The notes under the pieces: model-generated
Database searches by the model: none
The model's input: only the letters and a program-made list of their open reading frames with translations
Told to the model about the DNA's origin: nothing
Part shown: positions 22,000 to 34,000 of the stretch, piece after piece
How the letters are laid out: every line of letters begins with the position of its first letter
How positions within the stretch are numbered: the stretch's first letter is position 1
Source: Phytophthora sp. 'mugwort'
Taxonomy: Eukaryota > Oomycota > Peronosporomycetes > Peronosporales > Peronosporaceae
DNA length: 64,000 nt
Assembly (NCBI GenBank): GCA_033558025.1
Contig: JAUCEF010000004.1
Coordinates: 2,852,001-2,916,000, forward strand
Direction of reading: 5' to 3'
Position numbers and translations under genes: made by a program

Positions 22000-24900
22000 C
22001 CTAGAGAAGGACGCCCAAGTACTTGATCAAGTAATCGAACTGTGGTCGCGGCAACACTTTGACAGGGCCATCTCCTTGCTAGCCACGTGGGTAACGTCGT
22101 AGTTTCCAATCTGGACCTCTCGCATGTAAGGTGGAATTTTACGTCCATGTGCTTGTTTGAGTTACTGGATCTGTGTTCCCGAGGAGTTGAACTGATGGCC
22201 TGTTGTCAATGCGTAGATCTACCGGTCTCTTCTTGAGCCCGAGTTCCGTTAGGGCGCGCACTAGTCGGTCAAATTCAAACGTCTTCGTGGCCGCGGCGAC
22301 GATTTCTGCGATGGTGGTCGATGGGGCCACAATAGCCTGTTGCTTGCTTCTCCAGGCGACTAGTGAGTCCCACAGCGTGGACAAACTGCCAGAGATGGAC
22401 TTACGTTTTTTTTGTAGTCATTGGCCTAACCGGCGTCTGTTCAGAGATCGATCTCGATTTCCTCCCTATGGACCACAGACCAAAATCGGTAGTCTGCTTA
22501 AGATACGCCAGTACTCGCCGTACTACTTTCCAGCGCTGTTCGTTCTTGCTGTCGCTGTGCTGGGCGAGTCGATTTAACGTGAAGGCGAGGTCCGGTCGAG
22601 TTCACGTCGCCAGGTACAGAAGACCGCCAGTGATCTGCCTGAAGCAGATGACGCTAACTGCGCTGCACTTGCCTCCACGCACCAGGCGGACCCTCGAGAC
22701 AATTAAAATAGATGAACCGGGCCCCGTGTCGGCATTAAACGACGCAGCAACGTGTTAGAATACTGCTGTTGTGAAGAAAAAAACGTACGCGTTCCTTTCA
22801 CGGGCTTAAAATGTATTCCGAGGAGCTGCTTTCAGTGTCCCCCAGTTTCTTGATCTTGAGGCCCGCTTAAGTTCAGTGCCAATATCGTCGCGCTTGGTCT
22901 TCCAGTTTTTGGGACATGAGGATGTCGTTTACGTATAGCAACACCAAGTCGGGTTGTTCCCGTGTGAATTTGGCGTAGTAGAGACAAGGTTTCGGTCTCC
23001 GTCGGAAATTAGCCTTTCTGCCTTCATATTGCTGTGGATCGCTTGGTTTCACATCCGTCCTGACTGTTTCAGGCCATATAGACCCTTCCCGGCTGCATGG
23101 TCCATGGGCCATGGGTGCTCATTCCTTCTTGCGCATCTAAATCCATGATGCTGCCGTCTTCGCCGCAGAAGTCCCGCGGGATTTCCGTGCCAATCTTAAC
23201 GTCGAGGTGGGCCTGGAAGTAAGCGGTTAGCACATTAAACACTTCGTTTCCTGCTCGCATTCATCAGCGATCTTGGTTGCCTTGCGCAGTGACGTCTTGC
23301 TTATCACCTTGGCGCGTGTCTCGAAATAGTTCACGAACTGAATCTGCGAGTGCCCGCATACCGCGAGTCTTGCATTGTATCTCTTCCGTTGCCGGCATTC
23401 TATGCTTGATGTTAAAGATCCACTTGCACTTGACCAGTCATTTGGAGGGGTCCCGTTTCTTCCACTTTCATGTCCGGTTCGCAAGTAGGGGGTTAATATC
23501 TGAGACGATTGTCTTGGGCCAAATCTCCCAATGCGGCGACGATCTAGCTTCCTGGTATGTCAACAGCTCACGGATCTATGCCAGTATGACAACGTTGGCG
23601 TGGCCGGTGGTAGCCATAATACGTCTCTCTCAGCGGCGGAGTCTCGTCAACTCGTTTGTACCGTTGAATGCGGCGATTTCGTCTTCATTCAGGTGGATCC
23701 GGATCTCGTCGTCGCCCTCCATTTCTCGTTCGTTAATCACGATCGTTGTTTCAGTCGGATTACCTTCGGCATTTACTGCAGCTAGCTGGTCAGGTACCGC
23801 TCCCCTCGGGTAGCTAGACCCTTCAAGGCTTGATGCTGCCGTGTCCTCTCGAAGATCTGATGTTGCCGTGGCATTGGCCCCGGTCTTGATCATGAAGCGT
23901 GAATTCTTCTTGTTGATAAGCTTGCGTGACTCGGGGTCCAGCAACTCGTATCCTTTTCTATTTTTGTCAATGCTGCTCTTTCACAGCGCTCGTCACTCTT
24001 GCTGGCTGGGAGTGTACACATACACCGCTCGTCGAACCCACGGAGCTGAGAAACGGATGGTTGTGAGTTAAACATCATCTCGTACGGCGTCTTGCCATTA
24101 GTAGTACTTTTTGAAGTGACACGATTGCGGACGCACACGGTAGTCCACTGCTTCTTCGCAAGCCACCTTGGGCATGCTGGATGCCAACAGCAGTGAGCGG
24201 GCCATGTTAAGTACAGTTTGGGGTTTGCGCTCGGCCGTTTTGTTTTGGTAGGGCGTGGCTGGCTCCGTTATCGCTTCTTTAATGCCGTTCACCTCCAGGT
24301 ACGTCGTGACGGAATCGCCCATGTATTTCACCCCCGCCATCAGTCCGAAACACGCCTATTGTCGATGCTTCGCGCTTGCGCTTGTCCAGTCGCTTCAGCC
24401 ATTTGATCACCGTTACTGTCGCCATATCCTTCGTAATGCCGAACTCTTCTGTGTAACCCAAGAAATTGTGAAAGCAAATGTGATGGTTGTCGTGACAAGA
24501 GCTTATCTTGATCGGTCCGACTATGCCTGCGGACGCGACTCGCTGGTGCTAGCTAAGCGGTCGCGTGCTTTGCTTTGTTGCCGCGCTTGATGTAGTCCAG
24601 GCGGCAGTACTCACAGTTGTAGGCGTCGCGTTTGCGCTTGTGAGTGACGTTCAAACCTTCACTAGCCCTTGCGCCTCAATTTTACGTAGGTCGGAATGGT
24701 TCAGGAGGCCGAGGCACGCGTGCCATCTATCTTCCGTGTCCTCGACTTATCCCACGTCGTTGGCGGCGGCATCTTCGACGCGCATCCCATCGAGCCTCAA
24801 CCAGATCTCGGACAGTCCGTTCCGTCTGTTTGCGACCGACGATAATTGGGTTCATGTCGTTCACGCTGATGGCGGTTTCATTCGGATGGGTGTTAAAAAA

Positions 24901-25290
24901 AATCCTAGAACGCCAGAGTCGATCAACCGAGGTGCAGATCTGCGGACGCCTTCAGGCCAGTTCTCGTGTTTAGACGCTCTGCGTTTGGGGGCTGCTCTCA
25001 CATTTGACTGTACAGCCAAGACATGAACCCCCCATAGTCGATGCGATTTGACGGGTCGTACTTTTGGTAGTAGAGGTTCTGAACTCCTTTGGTCGCCTGC
25101 TTACCCCCTTGGTCTTGCTTGTGGCCCTTGCTGTGGCTGGTTGTCCACACCACTTCGTCCTCGGCCTCAGCTCGGAGAAGTCGTCGTGCTTTCCGACACA
25201 ACTCAATTCATTAGAACTTGAAGCTGTTAACCTGTTGGACACCCGAGCGGAGACGTAAGACAAGGCTTGCGGAGCTCTGTGCAAAATCAC
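22000..25290 (-). pseudogene. Copia polyprotein remnant
   Basis: Read leftward from 25290: a gag/protease-side fragment (YYQKYDPSNRIDYGGFMSW near 25050); a gag-pre-integrase piece (LNHSDLRKIEAQG-like, with CNYCEYCRLDYIKRGNKAK, about 24760-24560); integrase (VFRTDGGGEIHGRF; ITEPATPYQNKTAERKPQT; MARSLLLASSMPK; NGKTPYEMMFNSQPSVSQLRG; 24450-23900); an acidic linker (23900-23650); reverse transcriptase (RYNARLAVCGHSQ; YFETRAKV; GLKQSPRQ-type region; LVLLYVNDILMSQK, where the usual D-D is N-D; 23450-22920); and RNase H (LVAWRSKQQAIVAPSTTIAE, then LRIDNRPSVQLLGN; 22370-22150). Many stops and frameshifts separate the blocks, so it is inactive. Confidence 0.85.
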
Positions 25291-25291
25291 A

Positions 25292-25428
25292 AGTGAGATC
25301 GATTCTGTTTAGCTTCACGTGGCTTCCTTCTCTGGACCTTGTCCTACCTCAATGTTCCGTGAGATCCCGTAGCACTTCTTGGATATTGATGTCTTGACCA
25401 CAAGAATCGCGATCTCCAGATTTCAACA
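25292..25428 (-). repeat. Copia LTR, upstream (5') copy
   Basis: Aligns base for base with 21845-21981, at roughly 85 percent identity by eye. The terminal CACA has become CACT. Confidence 0.8.
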
Positions 25429-27354
25429 ACACGTGTACTCCAGTTATGGCGCTGAGAATGTTGCCCAGGATAGGGTATGTAGACACGGAGCGCCCTTGGC
25501 AGTGTGCGTTATACTTAGTATTTTCTTCCCAATGATGTACCCGGACAGTATGATCGTCAGCTGTAATCGTCGTGGGTCGGACAAATACGAGACCAGATTA
25601 GGGAAGCTGCGGATTTTCAACGTACTGACTGGCAAAAAGGTTGCGTAGTGTGTGAAGATGGACCGCATTGCCTTTGCCGATCGATGTCAACAGGTTTATC
25701 TCCACCGGGCCATTTTCAATTTGGCCATTAGGCCACAGTAGCATTTAGTGCTGTTTCTGCTATTTATGTTCATGTATCGTGATTTGTGTTATTTATGGGA
25801 CAACACGGCATGGCGCGTGTAAATCTGATATGAGATGGTAGTTTATCTAAGCTATGATATGTTTTACTCTAAATCGGGCATTTTTATGTAGCGGACTTGC
25901 GTCGGCACAATTCACTAAATTTTAATAAGATCGTGTCATTTATGAAAATCTCTATATGAATGATGTAGGGTGGAGGAGAAGGAGAAGGAGTTGTCGAGTA
26001 GGAAGGAAATTTGGAAGTGATTCATTTTTGGGCGGTCCTTAGTTCGCTAGCGCTATATCTAAGCCGCCATGGAGGCTCTTGTGTGTCCTTTGTGCCACGC
26101 TGGATATATTCTCCGCACGGTGACCAACCATTCCTCTACATCACTTGCAAACCTACACGTCACACTCTATTGACTATCTGATTGGCTGGAGACTCTGGGA
26201 CATTCTCTGGTTTCGTCATCATGAGAATGATTGCGTGTACCATGAGTGTAGTTCACATACGTGATCCTTGGAAGATGTCGTGGTGGCGCGCGGCGCCTCC
26301 TTATGTGCAATTTATGTAAAATGTGCAAAATTTAATGTGTTGTCGATGGGACTCAACCGCCAGTGAGCAGACGTGGCCGCAAACCTCCTCTCGAGTAGCC
26401 AGAACTTCGGCGACCGATTCTGTAACGCTAATCATCGCTAAGTGCGGATTTGAACTGACTTTATTCTGTTAGATAATATTTTAGACACAAATGCAGCCTA
26501 CTTTTTTTCATGTGATCGTACTTATCCGAGCAGTCTTTTTGACACGTGATTTAAATCTGTTAGAAAAAAACATGCTCAATGCGAAAAACTGACATCTGCA
26601 AGTTGAGCTATGTATCTCTATTAGAATATCCTTTCAATTCGGAATATATCTTATTTTCCGCAAAACATGTCACTATACGACAACATGGACTTTTGAGACC
26701 GTTGTCTATTGTATGTGAGTCAATACGACGTGGCGCTCGACTCAAGTACTTACTTAGTACTTAGCACGATTAAATTCATGCAAGTCTGCTTTAGAATTGG
26801 ATTAGGGTGTTTGCGACGGCGCAGGATAAAATATGCTAGTTAGAATTTTAAACTTTTCAAGATAATCCACTCCAATGAAAACGTCACCTTTTTGTACGTA
26901 AGTGAATTTCTCAGGAGGGAGGGGGGGGGGTGAAAGCTCTATATTCGACAAGGTGTATCGGCAGAGGGAATATGGAGGAGCTGGCAGTGCTCACCGCGCG
27001 GAACGGAGACAATCACGGCGGCTTGGAGACGGGACAAGACGAGAGCTCATCCGGGGGAGAAAGCAGTGATGCAACTGCAGGCCGTTCCTGACGCGTCATC
27101 CAGTGGAAACGAGCTCTGGAGATCAGCGATGAAGACGATTGTGAAATCTTTGATGATGATACAAAAATCATTTCGATTAGCAATTATCTTCAAGAGGAGG
27201 TTCCTCGATTAATTCAAGTGGACCATTCCGAGCGGCACTGTCTGGGGGCAAGGCGATAGGGTTGGAGCAATTCCTGTGTTCGTTATCTCAGATGACGACT
27301 GGAGAGCGAAAAAAAACGAGCATTATGACGGCGCTGGGTGTGCTGTTATAAACA
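25429..27354. other. Repeat-region DNA, about 1.9 kb, no gene recognised
   Basis: Contains a short purine tract (ggaggagaaggagaaggag near 25974), a G-run near 26925 and scattered short frames. A plus-strand frame near 26972-27270 (beginning MEELAVLTARNGDN) has a protein-like, acidic composition but is interrupted by stops. It may be the start of the transposase-like relic at 27780. Confidence 0.3.
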
Positions 27355-27535
27355 AACTGCAGGCACAAGCGTAGTCCCGGTTTCGGAGTACGATGTGATA
27401 CAAACGAACATCGTACTCCGACACCGGGACTACGATGAACTGCAGGCACAAGCGTAGTCCCGGTTTCGGAGTACGATGTGATACAAACGAACATCGTACT
27501 CCGACACCGGGACTACGCTTGTGCCTGCAGTTCAT
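27355..27535. repeat. Tandemly duplicated hairpin (long inverted repeat), 83-bp period
   Basis: The block starting aactgcaggcacaagcgtag at 27355 recurs at 27438. Within each unit an arm is followed by an 11-base loop (gatacaaacga) and the arm's reverse complement (acatcgtactccgacaccgg). The second unit ends with the complete complementary arm, ending cttgtgcctgcagttcat. The outer arm is about 42 bp, and the two arms differ by about one base (ggtttcgg against ccgacacc). The first unit's right arm is cut short, where the second unit begins. It fits a fold-back or MITE-like element, or a palindrome expanded by replication slippage. Confidence 0.9.
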
Positions 27536-27779
27536 CTACTTCTTACCGCTGGTTGGTCACGTGTGTCGTATGGCTTGGGTTTTGTGCTATAGAGTGTTGA
27601 CACCAACACTAACGAGATGCATATCCCGACTCAGAACTGCGCATTCTCCGTCAAGGCACACAGGGGTCGCCTAAATCCGAACGTAAGTATTGTTGATCAA
27701 GTGGTGCTCAACGACGTTTGCTAGTAACGTGGGTGAGGCGGTGCCAAGGAGAATAATAAAAGCAGCAAACGGTTGGTGG

Positions 27780-28440
27780 GACGATCAAGCTGCGCTACTC
27801 GGACCCTGAGTATACTTTACGCCCTGCCAACCTCGAGATGCACAACTATGGGGATCAATTGCGCTGTGCGTGCGCGAACCGAAACCATGTACGTTCCGGC
27901 AGTACCTGAAGTAACTGTCCCAACGATTCCCATCCGGTCTCCACGCAGCATTTCGTGGATGTGTGCACTGTACATTGGATATTGGGCCGCATGTGCAGTG
28001 GGGATTTAGCAGCGGAGACGGAAGCGTTTGGTGACCACACTTTAGCTGCTCGGTGTGTGAGGTACGTACATTGGGATCATTTTGATGTGCTAACTACATT
28101 TCTTAAGTGGATACTAACATTATTTTGATCTTACTGTATCCCTAAGAAAACGTACAAGACTGATTGGGCCGCGGCAACTGACGAACACGCCGTTATCATC
28201 ATTGATTACAGCCAGAACCTCATCCTGTTAAGTGCAGGAGCATGCCGTCCCAAATTAAACTTCCTTTCACTGCACAGCGTCAACATGTCTGGAATCTACT
28301 CCGCCAGCAAGGGCTTTCAGTGTAACGTGTACGACGAGACTGTCGCTGGGAAAAGCGCTGACGAAGTGAACTCGCTGCTGCACCATTTCATCAGACTTAT
28401 CATAGTGCCTACAGGGTACCGGAAGCTGAAACAAGAATAA
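27780..28440 (+). pseudogene. Oomycete transposase-like protein relic
   Basis: The first block (27840-28000) contains VPTIPIRSPRS followed by a degraded Cys-containing stretch. The second block (about 28146-28440) is one open frame with HAVIIIDYSQNLIL, then LNFLSLHSVNMSGIY and VYDETVAGKSADEVNSLLHH, ending at a TAA (28438-28440). I associate the I-D-Y-S-Q-N-L block and the A-G-K-x-x-D-E-V-N-S-x-L-x-H-F block with a repeated oomycete transposase-like family; its superfamily is unclear to me. Stops between the blocks show it is broken. Confidence 0.5.
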
Positions 28441-28900
28441 TTTTGTAATGAGAATGCTGCTAGCACTTACTACTCCGTTTCAGGGTGAAATGTGGCTTGA
28501 CCTTTCCCTCCTGTTTTAAAAATGAGGTCTCAAATAACCCTTAATCTAACTATACTGTGGAGTGCTAGAGGGGGGCGAATCTGCAACGATTGCAGACGTT
28601 GCAGGTGAGCACGAGATCCTTATGTTTCCCTCCTGCTCGAGCGGCTGCTTGCCATGTGCGGGGTCTTGAAGTTGTTGTCCTCGCTGGATTGGATGCACAT
28701 GTCCGCGCAGCTCTGTAGGATCAAGAAAGCAGCGTTCAGAACCCGAGGAGGAGCTCCTAGTATGCCTATGCCGTTGCTGCGACGAGCTCGTCAATGTTTT
28801 GTGCTGTCTTATCTTTCTGTCTCACTTGAATAGCCGCAAAAAGACCCAAGTCACCGCAGTTGAGGTTTGGACTGTCTGGCGGTCGGCATCGCATCTCGAA
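28441..28900. other. Repeat-region DNA, no gene recognised
   Basis: Short frames only. It may hold the decayed C-terminal part of the minus-strand transposase next to it. Confidence 0.3.
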
Positions 28901-28917
28901 ACCCAAACCACAGCGCG

Positions 28918-29229
28918 CTACACCATCAGCCAATTCGGCGTCAGATGGGAAGATGTGTACTGGAGCATTGCCTGTTGAAAAAACATGCGGTCACGATTTG
29001 TCCATCTCGCTTGAATTGACGGTAGAACCTCTGCCAGTAGTTTCTCCTCGTAGGTTCCCTTGGTCACTGACACTTCTTCTGTTTCGAGAGTACTTGCGGA
29101 CCTGCGGGCACTCGATCGTACAACAGCCTTCTTCGTGAAAGACCATATTCCGAGTTTTCCGTCAAAATAGCTCCGTCGAGCCGAGTCATTGGCCATCATG
29201 GCTCGCATAACAAAGCGCCGACTCTTCAC
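28918..29229 (-). pseudogene. IS630/Tc1-like DDE transposase fragment
   Basis: A 103-codon minus-strand frame reads RRFVMRAMMANDSARRSYFD, GKLGIWSF, RSSARRSASTLETEEVSVTK and, near its end, MFFQQAMLQYTSSHLTPNWL. The order FDGKxGIWxF, then TLE, then an x-QQ-x-x-x-H block matches the middle of the same transposase group as the relic at 20640-21495. The QQDNAPxH motif, which carries the second catalytic Asp, is altered to QQAMLQYTSSH. No complete ends found. Confidence 0.65.
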
Positions 29230-30170
29230 GCGGCGCGCTGGTGCCTATTCGCTCGACAGCAGCAGAAAACTACATCGCGGTTGCGTATTGTAGTCGTCGA
29301 AATGGACTGTGTTGTACACTCGACGTTCGGTCAACATGTACGATGCAGTAGGTCAATATTGCGCACTTGTTAACAACGGCCTTAAGACATTGCTATGAGA
29401 TCGAAGATTGCATCTCCTCACTCACGGAAGAGCGTCGCACACAGCAGGCCACAAGCAACAGCTGCAGCACAAACAGTTGAGCGCCGAGCAACAGGTGTTC
29501 TTCGCAGGACCTCGAGCGCATGGCTGCGGTCCAGCGACGTCTTGCGCTGCTTCGACGTGACTTAGTAGACACCAGACCATTGCCACCCAAGAAACGCGCG
29601 CTTGGAAACGCGACTGGGTGGAGGCCAAGTTGAGTCGAACGAACCTCCCTCTTTGAACTCTTTCGTGGGGCTCCGCCCTTCGACAGCACTAAGAGGCACG
29701 GCACCACATCGTCAAAGTCACGGGCCAAAAACGGTTCAACCGATGCTGGCGGGATAACGTCGTCAGCGACGAAGTGGCCTCGTTGGGGATGTTGGTAATC
29801 ATTGATGACGGCGACCCGACCGACACATGCACTGTCAGCGGCGGTCCAACGGATCCCACCGGCACGGAGTCCATGACGGGTCCCGTCGGCACCACGGACA
29901 GCACGTCACGAGCGGCATGGGCAACAGCCTCGACGGCATGGGCAGCTGGGACGGCAGCACGTGCAGCAGTTTGGACAGCACAGGCAGCTCGGACGGCATG
30001 GACAGTTCCGAGCATTGACAGCACGGGAAGCGCACGGGCAGCATGACGGCATCGACGATGGCCTGGCCAACACAGACGTCAGAGGGAATGAGGGTGGCAG
30101 AGGTGATGGCGTAGTGGGTTTGGCCATGGCTGGTTGGACGACTTGGGTGGGGAGGGGCGAAATCTTAAAT
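29230..30170. other. Repeat-region DNA with a low-complexity patch
   Basis: From about 29830 to 30060 the sequence is an irregular tandem of short ggcagc / gacggcatg / gacagcac units. It gives Gly-Ser-Asp or Ala-Thr runs in different frames and on both strands. I read the long frames here as composition artefacts. Confidence 0.4.
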
Positions 30171-30600
30171 GAGGTCCTTCTGGCAGCGAAGGTTTACCGA
30201 TGAATCCACGTTTGGGCGGTTTGGCGCGAAAACTTGGCATCCAGCCAAGCTGTGCACACAAATGAATGGCGGCGCTGCATTGTGTCTTCTGGCACTTCCT
30301 TCACCTCTTCTGGTAAACATTGAGTTTAAGATTACGGATTATTTCCGTCTTTTATCTGAAACGGAGTGGTATCCGCACCAATAACGCGGTGGGCTGAGGA
30401 ATTGGGCACGTACTGAAACATCTTGCGCACACCGTATATTTGGACGATGGATCAGCTTCTTGAAGCCGTTAACGACGCCTGGTCGTGCTCCGCTCTTGTG
30501 CACGTTTCCTATGACAACTACTTTTTAAAGGAGTATCGAAACGTTGTCGAGGGTACAAAAGGTCAAATACATTCAGAAGTTCCAGATATGTTCCATGCGA
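30171..30600 (+). pseudogene. Possible Tc1-like transposase relic
   Basis: A frame with FTDESTFGRFGAKTWHP (about 30187-30240) resembles the first Asp motif (F-x-DES) of Tc1-type transposases. Downstream, TMDQLLEAVNDAWS and LKEYRNVVEGTKGQ (about 30447-30570) resemble the C-terminal helix and the VIxxKG end. The blocks are in different frames, with stops between them. Weak individually, but their order is right. Confidence 0.4.
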
Positions 30601-31640
30601 GAAGAAAAACCAGGAATGGTGGTATGTATGAAGGGACCCAAGTCAAATGAAGTAGCCCAAGATTTGCAGGAAGTACGACGGGATCGTCACGGAAGCAACG
30701 CGGATCCGAGTGCTTTTTGATACCGATCTGGAAGCCTAGCTCAACCCGCTCCCAAACTCTGGGAAGATCCAGACTTGTTACAATATGGTTCGCCGTTATG
30801 TCCCGGAGGAGTTTCGAGACGATTCCCTTCCCCCTCCCTGAATGACGAAGATGAACGCAAGGCGAATGCGATACAAAAAGAGCGTGCAGCGAAACGTAAA
30901 GCAGTAGCGGCGAAGAAAAAAGCACGAGCAGGCTATTGCCGGTTCAAGGGCGAAACGTGGGGCAACTAGAAACGCTGAGGCAATCGCTGTCGAGCAGGCC
31001 GACGAGGACACGAAGTCTGCCAGTGATAATGACACAGCTGCCTCAAAGCCTTCCATAGGCACGAAGAAGAGGCACCGTAAAGCAAGCTCTTGATCCTTTT
31101 GAGTACCCGAGAGGTGGGTAAGATTGGCTTGGCGCAAACCGAATTGGTCCTAGTATCCCAACATCTTTAAATTCAAAATATACATTCATGCGATTTTTTG
31201 AAGAAAAAAAAACTGGGGCTTGCGGTACTATTTAAGCAGAAAGGACCGTATATTAGACCTAATGAGTGACCCCAATTGGTCTGCAGTAACGATTTATGCC
31301 TATTACAGTAATAAAAATTGAGGTCCACCCGGTCCATGCGAGACAGCTTTTATTAAAAGCATTGCTCGATAACGGCTGAATAGATTTTGTTTTCTACACC
31401 TTTGCCCGCCATATCTAGCTAAGGCGCCAAGCAAGTTGTCATGAATGATCATGGAAGATAGGGTAGCAATATTAAACTCAAATATAACTTTTATTGCAAT
31501 CAAAGGTACCTAAGCCTCAACCAAAGTTGACGTGTAGGCGATACGTCATAGCTTTTCTTTCTCGGTTTGGCGAGCGCGCCAAACGTACCGCGGACGGGAG
31601 GAGGGGTTCGCACCTTCTAACTTGCCATCGACAGCGAAAG
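30601..31640. other. Repeat-region DNA; short basic coding-like stretch
   Basis: A plus-strand frame around 30785-30965 encodes MVRRYVPEEFRDDSLP and then an Ala/Lys-rich helix (RAAKRKAVAAKKKARAG), interrupted by frameshifts. It is not identified. Confidence 0.3.
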
Positions 31641-31649
31641 CTACCCTCT

Positions 31650-32640
31650 CAAGCCTCCCTCAAGCAGCACACCGCCGAAGGGCGCCGCCTGGTCCTCGAT
31701 GCGTTCAACGCCGGGGGTGACCGGGAGCCGCTGTCTGCCACAACGGCTTCTCCCACACGACGGTGCAGTACCTAGCGAGGGCTGGCCGCGTGGAGAATCT
31801 CTCTCGCGGTGGGGTTAGATCCGCCAAGGCCATGCGGGACGACAAGGAGGTGTGTTCAGCTCAATTGTTGTATAAAATGTTAATTAGCTGCACTGCGAAC
31901 TTAATTGCTGCAGGCACGCATTGAACCAGTAACATGCAACAGTCCCACCAACAATATACATATGAAGACGTTTGCAGAGGCTCTCATCAATCACCTCCAC
32001 GAAGGCAATCCCATCGTGTACTTCGACGAGACGAACTTCAATGGGCACGTCAAGAAGGGGAGCCGAGGAGGGCAAGGGAGCCGAGAAGGGCAAGCGCGGT
32101 GGAGAAGCTTCCGCTCTCTAAGGGCGCGAATCTCCAGATCGTGTGCGCGGTATCGTCTCCCGTTCGGAGTGGTGGCATACCGTACGCACCGCGGAAGCAT
32201 CAAGATGGAAACCAAGGTCATTTTTATCGAAAAGCTGTACGAGATCGTCAAGGCGTCTGACGCGTACAGACCGAGTATTCGGACAAGAAGATTGTGGTCG
32301 TCTTCGATCGCGTACAACCGGGCAGAGACGCTCATGGCCGAGAGGGACGACCCGGTGTTACTCCGCCTGTGCCCTTTCATCTTCGTGTGTAAACTGTTTC
32401 AGTGTGCCGAAAGCGCATACCAAGCAGCACCTGACGGTTACCCCCGATGGATACTCCAGCTCTTCAGTGGGGATGACAGTACCGGCAATAAAATATCAAA
32501 GGCTGAGGCACACATGCAGCTGCTCGAGCGCGCGGCTCACGTCTGCATGACGGCCATCACGCCGCACTCGTTGTGAAAATGGAGCTTCACGCGCGACATT
32601 GCCAACGCGGCGATTCGAATGGAGGACATGCAGTACGGAA
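31650..32640 (+). pseudogene. IS630-like DDE transposase, frameshifted (copy A)
   Basis: A helix-turn-helix-like N-terminus (LVLDAFNAGGD at about 31695; continuing in another frame as GRVENLSRGGVRSAKAMRDD to about 31848) precedes the catalytic region. HEGNPIVYFDETNFNGHVKK (about 31995-32060) holds the first Asp in its YFDETNFN context. KGANLQIVCAV and RGSIKMETKVIFIEKLYEIV follow (32130-32245). A degraded second motif (VVFDR, about 32300) and a CFSVPKAHTKQHL helix (about 32405) come last. At least three frameshifts. It shares its motifs with the minus-strand relic at 34410-35590, so both are copies of one element type. Confidence 0.75.
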
Positions 32641-32989
32641 TGTGAGTTGGCGGGTGGTATGTCCTTACGGTGCCAACTTGTAGAGGCTTATGCAACTTTG
32701 GTTGTAATAAAAAAAAGTTTTTTTGGTTCAATATTGCTAAAATAATATTTCACGAACATTCATGACAACTTTGATTGGTGTCTTAGCCAACTATGGCCGG
32801 GCAAGATAGAGACGCCCATTCGATAAAGCAGATTCCCATCATTACGGTAGTGTGCCCAGTTCACACTTTACTTAATGGCTAACTAGCATCCGTTTGTTTT
32901 GCGCCGTCTCATTTCTTCTATAGGACTCCTTTCGCGGTGGGCACGTCCGCCTGCCTTAATAATTTTTCGTTTATCGCCAAGGGGCCCGT

Positions 32990-33208
32990 TGTGACGGAGC
33001 TTGGTGAGGCGATGGTAAGAAGTAAAGTGGGCGTGTATCTAGCTTAAGTTGTCTGTCGGTTTGTTGTCGTCGGCTATTAGAGCTTGCTGTTGCGGCTCAA
33101 TTGCAATATTGCAGTAGAAAATAAAATTACAGATCTTATGATACTGAAACTATTTGACTTGGATAATCTCTGTTCATAAACAAAAATTGTCGATGTGGAT
33201 ACGTCACA
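32990..33208 (-). repeat. Gypsy-type LTR, left copy (3' on the minus strand)
   Basis: Shares gatggtaag, cgtcggcta, tagagcttgctgttg, caatattgcagta and atacgtcaca blocks in order with 34001-34218. Confidence 0.75.
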
Positions 33209-33462
33209 CGACCTCCTTTTATGGGAAGGCTGCTGAGGCAGTTGTGTACACTTGGTGTTGATGTGACACTTGGCGGCAATGGTGGCAGGTCGTAGATTTC
33301 TCTCAGTCCTCACCGAGCATGCCCTGGCGGTCACCGGATAGACCATGACCGAAGCGAAGGGTGAGCGCCTCTTTCAGGTTGGACGGGTGGTGTTTGCGAA
33401 TGCGGCTGCATTTTCTGACGTAGAACTTGCTGAAAGTAGAACCGGAGTTCCAGTGCCGAAAT

Positions 33463-33705
33463 TTACAATTGATACTGCACCAAAATGTTCTGAAATTCTG
33501 CAATATAATCCCGGAGGGATCCATTTTGAGACAACATGAACAGCTTTTCACGCAGTTGATACTCGTTCTCCGGTGGCAGGAATCGCGTGCACAACGCGCT
33601 TTTAAACGTCTCCAACGTGTGAGTATTCCCGTTCCGCTCGCACTCCATGACAAACTGGCGGTACCAGTTCATTGGTGTCGGCGCCAAATGACACGACACC
33701 ATCAT
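33463..33705 (-). pseudogene. Retrotransposon gag fragment
   Basis: The minus-strand frame contains MNWYRQFVMECERNG, LETFKSALCTRFLPPENEYQ and LREKLFMLSQNGSLRDYIAE with FQNILVQYQ. This is the W-x-x-F / L-x-x-RF / LxxLxQxGSxxxYxxxF pattern of Ty3/Gypsy gag (capsid) proteins. The neighbouring zinc knuckle and protease are absent. Confidence 0.75.
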
Positions 33706-34000
33706 GACAAAGGTAGGTGAGTTTTCATCTAAGGAGATGATTTATCCTAGTAGTACTGCTCGATGGTGAAAACCACAGTTCCTGGTCTCGGCCTTTCGGG
33801 CCGTTCTTGGCTCAGTGAGCAAGTCTCAAAGCATGCACTTCGAGCTGCTAGTTGCTCGTTAAACTGGACCTGTACTTGTGTTGGGACAAAAATGCAGCGT
33901 TTCGCCCTGTTTTTGGGACATAGAAGGCTGCTCCACGACTTGCATGACGGCGGAGAATACTTGGGCGGCTCGATGGCTTTGAGCACAACAAGTGCTAGTA

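Larger units (their letters stand above)
21845..25428 (-). mobile_element. Ty1/copia LTR retrotransposon, minus strand, decayed
   Basis: Two direct repeats of about 137 bp bound the element (21845-21981 and 25292-25428). Between them, copia pol domains run leftward in the order gag-pre-integrase, integrase, reverse transcriptase, RNase H, which is the copia order. A polypurine tract (ggggggag, minus strand, 21989-21982) directly precedes the TGTTGG start of the downstream LTR. Total length 3,584 bp is short for a complete copia element, so internal deletions are likely. No target-site duplication is evident. Confidence 0.85.

Noticed and set aside
29774..30046. Ala/Thr- or Ser/Gly-rich frames on both strands
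   Set aside because: Products of an irregular short tandem repeat; no frame is preferred.
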